Shown: positions 34,679-45,900 of the stretch, piece after piece
How positions within the stretch are numbered: position 1 is the stretch's first letter
How the letters are laid out: each line of letters starts with the position of its first letter
DNA from: Rhynochetos jubatus
Lineage: Eukaryota; Chordata; Aves; Eurypygiformes; Rhynochetidae
Length of the DNA stretch: 64,000 bases
Assembly: GCA_027574665.1 (NCBI GenBank)
Contig: CM050657.1
Coordinates: forward strand, 16,979,700 to 17,043,699
Reading direction: 5' to 3'
The notes under the pieces: model-generated
The model's database searches: none
The model's input: only the letters and a program-made list of their open reading frames with translations
Told to the model about the DNA's origin: nothing
Position numbers and translations under genes: made by a program

Positions 34679-37600
34679 GGATGTTTTTTAATGAGGCCTT
34701 CTATCCTATTGTTTACAATGTGAACATGTGTCTCTGCTTAAAAATTAAGCCCAGAAGAGGCTTTTTTCATGACCAAAAATTTTTCATAAATTCATCTTTA
34801 CTTCAAGGTAGTGTTATTTTTATAATTTATTCTTATTTCAATGTGTTGATCGATTATACTCACACCTGGAGTTTACACTAGCTGAGGTCTGCCCAAAGGA
34901 TTTTGTGCATACACTCCGTAGGAAGAAAAGGGGAAAAAAGTAGGTCAGAATTTTTCCTGAGGATCATGCAACTGCACGCCTCAATATTAAAACAGAAGCG
35001 ATAATATTAGAACACAATCTTTCGGCAAAAACAAAGCCAACTTTCAGTGACTGAAATTGGTATCCAAGCAACTTCCTGCAGAGGAAATTCTTACGTGGAG
35101 TCTGAACGGGGCCCTTTAATCTTGCACAAGGAGCCACATTCTCCCACCTCTTCCAGTTGCTACAAGCGGTGTGAACGCAGCGTGGCGCGACTTGCCGTGG
35201 TCACAAGGGACATCTGTGGTAGAAAAGAAACCAAAACAGATCATTACACTTGGACTTCAGGAGCCAAACCATCTTCACCTTTCTCATCATTTAACACTCG
35301 ACGTGGCCTCCACTTCCACGTCGGGATGCTTCACTTACAGCCCAGTAGGTTTCCCTCTTACCTCAGCTCCAGTCCCAGTCCCGTGATGAAACGGTTGCCA
35401 TCCCTCAGTCTTTTTTTGGCCTGTTCTTGGATCTACCAAAGTCTCAGTGGTCACACTGCTATGCAAAGCCCTTGCGCGAGGGAAAAGAGACTTTTCCTTT
35501 ACTAAACAGCAGGTCACATTTCTAAATGACTATGAGGAGTCACAGCGCGAGACAAAACTATGACCGAAGAGCAGGAATTTGGGGGTGAAATGACAACACT
35601 CTTCCACATGCACATTGTGAATAGCCGTGTTCAAAGACCATCAACCGACTTAAAAGTTAAAAACAAAAAAATCATCTACATCTTATTTTTCATTCTTGCC
35701 ATGTTTTATATCCACTCAGGGCTTAGGGATTTTTTTTTCCCCATCCATAGTCAAGTCACAAGAAATCACACACCTCTGTTCCCTATGCAGGTTTTTTTAA
35801 GTAAAACAACAAACATAGCCACAAAAACTAAGAAAAGGGGGAGCAACAAAACGTACTCAGTCTATTCCTCTTCAGTTCAGCCAGGAAAGAAAGAAGCAAG
35901 AATCCACACAGTCACAAGATGTGAGAATATTTCTTTTTAATTTAAAACAGTTGCAACAATGTCATTCACCACCTTCCTCATCTCAGACAAATACTCTCCA
36001 AAACGTTAACAGTGCTTCAAGCAAACAACTCTGAATGGTGCAAAGTAAACCAGTACAGACCCTTCCAGGATACAACAGTAAAACCACTGAAGAGTGAACA
36101 GCAATCAGAAACTGACCTCAGCCATTAAGGCAGGAAGGGTGATGGGAAAAGAAGTTATGTCCAGTTACATAATTTGCATAGTCTTTTGATGCATGAAAGC
36201 AGCAAAGAAGACAAAGATGGTTGCTGCCAGGATGGAGAACAAAAGGAATGGAGATGATTCTAAAACAACCTACCGAGCTCTTATTCCATCTGTGCACTAC
36301 AACCCACTGCAGGCTGCCTGAATCAAAGAAAATGGACCTATTCTGGTTTCAGTTACACCAAAGTAACTCAGAAGCAATGCCACTGAATCCAGCAGAATTA
36401 CAAGTGATAGTAGTCCAAAAACATCTAGGCATGGTTTTAAACCACAGCTTTGAATAAATTAATGTTTTATCCTGATTATATTTTAGCTAGGAAGATTAAA
36501 TGGGAGTTTGTGTCTACATGAGTTTTAGAGACCGGAGATGAGAGGTCTACTGGATCCAGCATGCTGCTAGGAATGAGAAGGGAAAAGGAAAACAAGGAAA
36601 ATTTGTTGAGTATTTCTTCCTCCACTTTCATGACTTAAATGTTTTATACAAAAAATTAAAAATCCGTCTGAGAAGAGCATTATTTGCTGCCAAGTCCTGC
36701 CTTGCCACAATTCTCAGGTTAGATTGTCTCAAACAGCTCACAGTGATTTTTTTTTTTCTTTCTCCATTCTCTGTTGTCAAGAAGCTCTCGCACACCCAAG
36801 CCCCTCGTAGCTATTACAGTGCCCAGAGACCCGGAATTTGCCCATCAGCCACTGCCCAGGTTGTGCACTGAGGCCTGGCTCAGCACAGTTAAGCGCTGGG
36901 CAAACTGATAAATTAGTCATCGATTCAGTACAGTCTGTTTGATTGTGGCTTCTGCGTGATGAAGTTGAAAACAAACCCAGAAATTCCTCTCCCCCACGTT
37001 AGGCTGAGGAGTTGGGAGTTTACATTCTGCTCCTCCAAACTGATCATGTTCTTCACACACATCCCATCGCACAGGTGAGATAACTTAAGTGGCTTTTTTA
37101 AAAAGAAGGAAAGGCCCTACCTTGGGAGATAATTCCTCAAACACCTAAAGAACAACTGTAACGTATTTTCAAGTGCTAAATTTAGGTGTTCGATAAGCCT
37201 TTCCCCTGCACTTCTGACCCACCTGGTAGTTTAGGCAGGCAGTACACACGGGTGATGCACTGCAAAGAACCTCTGCAGCCGAGCTGCTACAGTTCATCTA
37301 TCACTACCAGCAGATGCGCTCTCCTTTCAGCTGCCATTTGCGGTTTATCCTCTGCCAGCTTTCTAAGCATGCCTTCTATTAACTGAGATCAGTCAATCCC
37401 ACAGCCACTCCGGTTTTAGGATGTACCAGACATGTGGTTTGCAGGAGCCCAAGCTCCATCCTTAATCCTATGGGACCAGCCATGATTTGAGTTTGATAAT
37501 GAACACGGGAACAGCTCTGTTGGCCTTTACTTACGCAAGGCTTCTAAATAAAAAGGTAATGGCCACTAGATTTTGTTAGTTTATAAATAGCCCTTTAAGT

Positions 37601-37903
37601 TCATGAAGCAGGAGGGAAGCTGTTGTGTTGAGCTTCCTTGGAATATAAATGGGGATCAAAAAAAATAAAATATAGTAACTAAAAAAAAAAGTCTCAACTC
37701 AAAAACCAGAGGCCTTTTGTCGTTTTTCTACTGCCAGAATGAAAAAGCACGAACATAGATGTATGGAAGTTTTGCTCTTTCACTTCAAACAGAAGATGTA
37801 TCACTGCATGATTTGCTGATCCCATTTTCGAACCTGGCATTCTGGTGAAATACACAACTACTCAAAACCTGGAAAAAGGAAAAAAAAAAAATTGCTGGCA
37901 GCT

Positions 37904-37909
37904 TTTATT
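37904..37909 (-). terminator. Candidate USP13 polyadenylation signal
   Basis: TTTATT on the + strand reads AATAAA on the USP13 sense strand, about 2 kb beyond the stop codon. It is one of several such hexamers; the choice is not decided by sequence. Confidence 0.25.
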
Positions 37910-38742
37910 TTGCCCAGAATCGGTGGCTCAGTAATTATAAGGCAGCTGAATCTCACAGGAGCCACTTACTACTGCGCTAGGACACCGTTCTTCTGTGTCA
38001 GTAAGAGCACCAAGTGCAGGAAGCCTTCCCAGCAATTAGGCACCATGTACAGTCTACAGAATGACTGCACTAGAATTTCTATGATCTTTTAAGATCAAAA
38101 ACTGATTTAAAGAAAAAAAAATCAACAGTGTTCTTTGGCTCTGCATGAGGCTACGTGAGCAAAGGGAGAACTGTTTTCCCCCAGATACTAGGAAAAATAA
38201 AATGCCCTGCTCCTAACCAGATTTTTCATTTGGGTTCTCTTCTGTAGCGTGTAGCTGCCTGAATTTTGCTATTAAACTTGCAGGCATTGGCTGCAGAGAA
38301 AATGTAATTATAGCTCCCTGCCTCTCTTGCACTCTGGAAAGTTGTTTTGGTTTGGTTTTTTTTTGACTGTTCCAATTTATTCTGAGGGCTCAGTAAGATT
38401 ATGAGGTAACTGCAGCAACAGTCTCTAAGCAGCGGCAAACACAGCAAACCTTTGGGTCTTTTTTGGAATCATGAATGGTTTCACACTCACCATTGTATTT
38501 TCATAAGAATTAGTGTTTTCAAATACAATTTAAACCCCACATATATATTCTTGTCTGTGGCACAAACTGAAATAACACCTAAAAATACCTAAAAGGCCAG
38601 GAAAGGCCAGCCCCTACCTACACAGCCTTTCATCCCTGCCAGAGATACAAACCCCTTTTTGAAGGTGTCTGTCAAAGAGATCAGATTATTGGTGTGTTTG
38701 CAAGTTTTAAGAAAGCTGAAACATTATTTCAAGGTGGGTTTG

Positions 38743-38830
38743 TTGTTGTTGTTTGTTTTTTGTTGCTGTTGAGTTTTGCTTTTGGTTGTTCAGGGTTTTT
38801 TTGGGGGGGATGGTTGTATTTTTTTTAAGG
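38743..38830. repeat. GTT-repeat and T/G-rich low-complexity tract
   Basis: A run of GTT/GTTT units (ttgttgttgttgtttg and onward) merges into T-rich and G-rich runs (ggtttttttgggggggatgg, then TTTTTTTT). On the USP13 sense strand it is an A/C-rich 3'UTR tract. Such runs are often length-variable. Confidence 0.8.
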
Positions 38831-39898
38831 AAGGGAGGAGAGGGGCAAATCAGTAGTAAATCAGCAGTTTTACTAAGCAGTTTCCCCTCCTCATGGATGG
38901 AACTAAATATTTAAGCAATCTTTGGCAGAAAGCAGAATTGTATTGTGAGTCAGGGAGCTGATTTCAGCTGGAATGTGAGTGGTCCAGATGCAAATTTCCC
39001 TGAAATAAACACAATGGGACATTAACTCCTTCTTTACCTCATTCATAACAACATAAAATTTAAGTAATAGCCTTGCCTTTCCCGAGGGCATGCACTTAAT
39101 TTTAAAGTCTCCTTCTTTTAGCCATCTGTAATCCTGAATCTGTTGGAAAAATTTGCAAAGCAAACATTCACAAGAAGATGAAGAAACCTATGTCTGCAAA
39201 AATAAGATCTACTGCTTGTCTTTGGTAGAAAATGTACAGGACAGTGACAGGAGATTGCTTCCATCTCAGCTAGTTTCTTAGGTTTATGCATCAGAAAGGC
39301 AAACCAAAATACTCTAAAACTGAATTCCAACAGATACCACCAGCTGACTTTTCTCACAGTACCCAAAGTAATGTCACAAATACATTCTGCTTTGAAGAAC
39401 ACTCACACACCCCTCCCTCCAACGTTGTGCGTGTCAGGATTTCTCTGCGTGGTCTGGACTCTGGCTGACAACACTGGCTCCCCATTACTGAAGATAACAA
39501 ATATTTCTTCCTGGTCTTCAGTGGATGCATGGACAGAACAGGCAGGAGCTGCGGCTGAAATGGGCTATTTTTGTTCTACACTGAGCCTTCTGTTTCCTCC
39601 ATATACTAGCTGCAAACTCCACCAGTAATCTGCACCGTCTTAGGATATCCTTTAAGGTTTATAAATTTAAAACAATGTACTATACATCACCCAATAGAAG
39701 TTTTCCCTCTAACACTTAAGGCAGCATCAAACAACTGGTTTTAAATAAACTATAAATATCTTGTGTTTTCCTTTGCTTTTTGGCAGTCCAAGGGTTAAGG
39801 GTCTTCTGTTTGTTTCAGATTTTCTATTTTATTGTATACTTTTTGGGGCAGGTTAAAAAGGCTTATGGCTTCTTAAGGCCAGGTAATAAATTTGAGGC

Positions 39899-39992
39899 CT
39901 AACTTGGTATCCTGTGGTAAAAATAAATGTAGCCCAGGTCTTTGGGAGGTCGTTCTGAGGCACAGACTCTAAGGTCATTGTAGATCACCCAT
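39899..39992 (-). CDS. USP13: USP13 terminal coding exon
   Basis: Encodes [20 protein letters not shown] and then [10 protein letters not shown], followed by TAG (39901-39899). The human end is [30 protein letters not shown], so there are a handful of changes. The YND motif carries the catalytic Asp/Asn position of the USP fold. The acceptor reads catttcag on the - strand. Confidence 0.96.
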
Positions 39993-42900
39993 CTGAAATG
40001 AAAACAAGACCGATTACATTCCATGTATATAAAAACCATCACAAGTTTATCAGGGACTTCTCAGACCCAAACTTTAAAGAGCTTAAAATCTAAGATTAGG
40101 CACTTGCAACAAGAACAAAAGACCAGGTTTACCGGCAGAGTCAGGAACTGAAAAGGAAGAGGGACATGCAGAGGAATGTGAAGCTGCAGTTAAACTGAAG
40201 AAAAATCAGGGATTCCCAAGGCCAAATAATAGGAACAAAGCAAAATCACAGCCAAGATCAGCACCGCAGTACTAGCAATACTAGTATCAGCCCATAGTTT
40301 GATGGGTTTCTACTGGTGGGGAAGGAAAAAAGCTGGGGGAAGTTCAGATAAACAAAGAGGGATACAGAACTGATGCCCCCAGATGAACAGAGGTTTGGAA
40401 CCACAAGCACAGGAGAGCCCATGATACATTTTGGCACAGACCTCAGCAGAATCAAACTGACTGATCACATCTACCATCGGTACCCATCTTCATTTCTTCG
40501 GTGGGAAATGTACACATGATAATGACATGCATGCTTTATCTGCCACGAATACACACCCCAGCCTCTACAGATGCACATTTCAAAGAAAACATTTGCTCAT
40601 CCTTGTGCGTCTCTCCCAATTCCACTCACCTTCCTTCTTTTTTGAGATGACAAACATAGTGACCACTCATTGTGGATGTTCCCATATGGCTGATGAACCC
40701 AAACAGCTCGTATCCTGTTTAAGAAATATGAATGGGAGTTAGTCTTTTGTTGCTAACATTGCAGTAGGACTCCAGGGGAAACTTTCAGTTAGTGGAGAAG
40801 CAGCTACGCGTTCCTAACTCAGACTGTGCATGCCCAAGCACAGTTGCCGTTAAGACTGCAGCATATTCTCGCTTTAACTAACAGTCCGATTCACTATCAA
40901 ACATCAATCCAAATCAAGCCCACATAGATCTGTGCACATAAAGCTGTGATCATAGCCCCAGATTCATTCCTAGTCCACAGAGAGCACGGCAGGAAGTGCC
41001 AGATATGGAGTTCATTGTGTACATAAATTAGCTATAAGTGTGATCACAAATCCCCTATAAATCAAACATAAAACCCAGAAGTTTAAATTTCAGCAGCCCA
41101 TGAAAGAGAGGACAGGAAAGACACCTCTTCCTTTGAGGACAATTTTTGTGCTTAGAGTCTCTGGAGAACTCAGCGTTGGTTCCTGCTCCCCACCCATTCA
41201 TGCCATTCACCCAGATTACCACCAAAAGTAAAAGGGTACCTTCTTTCAGGATATTGCATAAGGACAGGGGCCTGGATTTTGGTGGAGAGGGCTTTCTGGA
41301 GCCATTTTACAGTATCATGTTGGTTATCAGGATTTCAGGCACTCAGTAAATGGTCTCAGTCTATAAAGGCTAAGTACCACAAAAAATAATTATTCCAAAT
41401 ATTTTTTTTAATCTAAAGACAATCAATGTTTCCCATGTCGCCAAAAGACTTAAGATTGGTCTTTATAATGTCAGAAACAAAGAAATGAATGTTCTTTCAT
41501 AATAACTGCAACCACAGAAACAAATATCAAATTGGCCATTATTTTTTTTTTTTGTTTAGAAGACAGCTACCGTCAAAATCAGAGGTAGAAGTTTAGAACC
41601 TACTACAGTAGTTAGAACTGACCACTAAGGACCCTTCATAAACACTGCGTGGTATCCTGAAGTTAGAAACACCACTAAGCTTTTTGTTCTCTAGTGCTTT
41701 CACACTTCCAATGGGTTCTTTGCCTACTTCCCACCCATGACTGCTGCACGTTAGCCCCACCTTGTGGTTTATTTCGCAGTAAACTCCGGTGGTCTGTAAC
41801 AGCAGCGTTATCTTTAGGATGCTCGGCCTCTGAAGATTTAAACACTCTACCTTTTCTTTGCCTTTTTATCTTACAGCAGCAAAACAAAAAGTAAAGCTAG
41901 GCCAGGAGGGACATACGCTGTGACAACAAGAAACTTGGACTGTGGTCATTCAGTGATTCCAGGGAAAGGTTTCCTGAGAAAACATGGTTCACAGAACATA
42001 GCAGCCCCACAGGGTTGCACTCAGCCCCAGAAGCAAGATTGGAAGTAAATTGCCTGGATCATGTTCAAAATACCACAACAACTACTTTCAAAATATAAAG
42101 AAGCTCTATGAATGGTGTAGGTGTTATGCAACAACATGATAGCCAGTTCTAAGCAGAAGGAGAACTTACTTCCAGAGCCATCTTTGATCCTGGGTCCTTC
42201 CGACCCTGTCTCTGTCATGATATTGGCATTAGCGTTGTTCGCCATATTCATCATGTCCAAAGCAGGCTCACTCTCTTCCTCGAGTTCAGGGTGGCTGAAG
42301 ATCCATTCCAACGCACGTTCCAAATTACTGTTCTGCGAGGCAAACAAGCAAAAGAGCAGCCTTAAATGGATTCTCTAGCATCATGCTACCACTCCTCAGT
42401 CTTCAGTCTTTGAACAGAGTGAGGATCATGTTCGACAGCCCTTCAGACTTCTAAGAGACATACTCTACCTCCATGGAAAATAGAATTCAACAAGCACTCT
42501 GCAGAACCTTGACAGATGGAAACTAGATCCTCCCACAATTAATCCCCATGGCCCCCAGGTTCTCATCTCAAAGATGCATGGTCTTTAGGCATCCAGTTCG
42601 GTGCTCAACAGATGGTAAAAGCAGCTCAGTTTTCCTCACTTTCCTCCACATTTTAACATTCATGTGAAATGCACAAACCAGCTTCCCCACTCTAACGCAG
42701 ACAAGCCAGGCATCCCACGCTTTGCCAGAACAGTAATCCATGTGCATCTCCACGAGCTGGGTTTTATACGCACGGTTCAAAGGCATCTGAGCATGCACAG
42801 GTACAAAGTGCAGAATATGAAATTAAACCCAAGTGCTACCAATAACTCAAGGAACTCACTGTTGCCTTCAGCGCTTGAATTGCTAGATTCCTCTGGAAGC

Positions 42901-45900
42901 CCATGGAAATTATAATTGCAACCATCTCTTCGGGAGGTTGGTTATCTAGCCCCACAGCTCCAAATGCCGCTGCTCCACTGGAAGCAACTTCTCCGAATGC
43001 AGGTATGACCAATGGCTCAGCAAAATCTGGAATGAACAAATCAACATTCATCAAGTGATTCCTTTGCCCCACTGAATTGGAAAGTCATCAAAAGCAGTCC
43101 TGAAATCAATGTAAGTTTATTTCACTAGCGCAGCTGGGACTTAGATGTGCGGAAAGCCTTAAAAAACAAGATGAACATGCACACTACAAAATACCTAGGT
43201 GGACAGACTCATACTGAGCAGGCTGAACAACCTGGCACATGACAGAAATGAAACAACTGCAGGGAAGTAACAAAGACTGGTATGGAAGCAAGGATGGCAC
43301 CAGAACAGTAGACAACCCAGCTGATACACGTATAGATGTAAAATGAACTGGCTCCATAGCTGAAATATGTCAGTTAAGTCCAAGTGAAACTCATTCCCCA
43401 TTTACAAAAGCAACACAAAAGCCCACAGTGGAGCATAAACTCAGTCAAATCTGAAGTTCCCTGGCAAGGAACTTGCCAGTGCTCAGTGCTGAATCAGGGC
43501 TCCAAACTTTGCACAGATGAAACACAGGAAGTGGAGAACATCTAGCAGCCCTGTTTATCTGTACACAGCCCAAGTTCTAGGTACAGCATGAATGCTCCAG
43601 CCCGAGCTAGAGAAGGCTGATATGGAAGAAAAGCATCTGGACCACAAGATTGTTTGTACTTACACTTCATCACAGGTCAGCTTCCCCCTTAGCAGCACAG
43701 ACCTAGCCAAAGGGTGGAAAACAGAGCTGGCCCACACCATCAGTGAGGACAAGAGAGTGTACTTCTGGTGTAGCTTAGGTTTGTCATCTTCTTCTAGGCA
43801 GAGGATGCCACATGATGGTCAAGATCTACATACCCCAGCAGCAGCTAAGGAAAATTCACTCACACCTCCAGGTTCCCTGGGGTGGGGAAGGGGGCCATTG
43901 TTTCTCTGTCACACACTATAAAATCTACTGACTGCCAATATACATAACCAGGAGCTGAGTTTAACCTACATCTTCCATTCACTGACCTGGTTCTTCCATG
44001 TGTGCGATGATCCAGTTGAAAGCAACTTCAGCACCCAGGTTGCCTGTATAGTACACAGCTTTCCGACACGCTTCCAAAGGAAAACCCATCTCTGCGAGTT
44101 GCATAACTGAAGACTCATCAATATCTAGAGCTACAAGAAAGGACCTTCTAAAACATAAAAGTCTAATTTCATCCACTGTATAGGATTTCTGATTGTTATT
44201 CATGGTGCCACATATTACAAGTCATCTCTCTTGTATTTGTTTTAGTACTGCAGTAAACCCACACCCGTTAGGAAACAGCCTTGTACAAAGCATTATAGTA
44301 TTTGTTATGGATTACTGGTAATCTTTTGTCTCAGTAATCTCCATAGATCCTTAAACCTTGATGAATTCCTACAAGACTTCATTTATTTTAAAAAATTCAC
44401 CCCTGGATTTCAAGGGGTGAAGAAATTAGGTGCTGAGCTTAGCTAGAGACGGCAGCCAAAAGCAATCACTTCTCAAAAACACGATCTTGAAGGTGAGAAA
44501 AACCATGGCTGCAGGATCTGGCAGTCTCCAGTTGAACTCTGTCTCTGAATAACAGGGCATGGTGGCTTCTGCTGGGGTCAGAGTCCACAGGGAACCAGGA
44601 TCAAGCAGCTGTGGCCCCCAGCACTGCAAGATCCTGCTGATGAACAGCAGACAAAGGAGCAGCTCATATTCTGGCTATGCTGATGCTCCTACAGTCCTGC
44701 ACACATGCAAGGAAACACCGATCAAGTACAAAAATCAGCTGCTAAATAGCAACATGCAGGGCAGTAGTCCATGCATCTTTACGAGGACACAGAAGCCATT
44801 AGCTGAGCAAAACATGACAATTCATGAAGCAGCTGAAATACCAGTCTCAAAAATGAGATACGTACACTCCACGAAATGGTTCGACATATGATCTGAAAAT
44901 TGAGATAAGGAAAAAAACCAAACAGGGAAAAAGGACTTAACTAAAGGCTAAGTAGATTCATACAGAAAAACACAATTCCATGTTTTCAAAGGCATAGAAA
45001 CATTTCACCTCACACAGGCAGGGCCATGTTCATCCTTACACTCCTGATGTTTTTGCCACAAAATAGACCAGCGACGGTTCTGCCCAGAAATTTCCCCAGC
45101 TCAACTCAGAGCAAAGCATCACTGGTATGATAAAGCAGGAGGAAATGTAGCCAATGGCTGACCTAAAGCAACCTCAGCAAAACTCTGTTTTGTTATCAAC
45201 AAGGTACCGTCACCCATGCACTTACACTAAAAATAGGTCAGTCCATTGAGCAAGAGGATAAAAAAAAAAAAAAGAATAGGCCTTGGAAAGAAACCTTCAG
45301 ATAAGGAACAAAAGTAAAACCTTTAGGGAACTGAATTTTGCCACAGCCTCTGCTCTGACACACTATTTCAGGTACTAGCTTCCTTTCATGTGCATACAGT
45401 TTGATATTATACCACCACTACTACAAATATCCAGGCAAACGGGGCACCCAAACTTCAGTCAACTTGAGGAAATTGCAACAACATGGGTCTAAGGTCACAC
45501 TATAAAAACATGATTTTACTGGTTATAAATCATTTCATTGTCCAGAGAAACCCTGGGAATAAGGAAGCAGGATATTCTCATATTCTTCTTTCTGAACTTT
45601 AGGGTAAAAGAAACAGTCTTGAATTACAGAAGCACAGAGCTGTTTGTTTGTTCATAGCTCCAAAAAACGAAACTTAATGAGAATCAGTATCTGCTAGAAG
45701 GGAAGGGGAATACAGGAGAGCATCAAGAGAGAAGTAGTCAGTAAATACCTTTTGGGTCATCAGGAATGATAATGGGAGGAGCAATGTCTGGAAGTTCCTC
45801 TTCTCCTGGTTGGAGACCCCTGGCCCGAAGATGGTTAATATCTAGGAAATCTGGCATGTCTATAGAAACATCTACAAAAGCAGAGAAACAGGCTAAGCTG

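Larger units (their letters stand above)
27998..34700 (+). other. PEX5L: Probable long PEX5L 3' untranslated region
   Basis: No coding exon is recognised for 6.7 kb after the PEX5L stop. Mammalian PEX5L mRNAs have a 3'UTR of several kilobases, so this interval is likely transcribed as 3'UTR. The segment from about 33.7 to 34.7 kb is strongly AU-rich and ends in two AATAAA signals. Earlier AATAAA hexamers at 28154 and 29099 could give shorter forms. The GC-richer middle (about 30.4-32.0 kb) shows no recognised element. The extent is inferred, not proven. Confidence 0.55.
34701..39898 (-). other. Convergent intergenic interval and USP13 3' untranslated region
   Basis: No exon is recognised between the presumed PEX5L end and the USP13 stop codon. 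The right part must be USP13 3'UTR. Its end is not clear: - strand AATAAA hexamers occur at 39828-39833, 38376-38381 and 37904-37909. The interval holds T/G-rich low-complexity DNA at 38743-38830 and an A12 tract at 37880-37891. Open frames of 152 codons (35047-35505) and 126 codons (35560-35940) on the + strand show no recognisable motif. Confidence 0.6.

Noticed and set aside
35047-35505. 152-codon open frame on the + strand between the two genes
   Set aside because: Composition is low-complexity and Ser/Pro/His-rich, with no recognisable domain. It overlaps other open frames in the same region and fits neither gene's exons. Most likely chance.
35560-35940. 126-codon open frame on the + strand
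   Set aside because: One hydrophobic stretch only (IYILFFILAMFYI). The surrounding DNA is AT-rich and no homologue is recognised. Treated as chance.
37160-37260. Possible second copy of the TTAGGTG/CTAAATT element
   Set aside because: Only short words (ctaaatttaggtgt and tttaggcaggcag) match; there are no inverted arms comparable to those near 0.6-0.9 kb.
45640-45680. Possible microexon encoding an MN-containing peptide missing from the USP13 linker
   Set aside because: The - strand reads a short Met-Asn match but has no credible donor and no phase-compatible ends.
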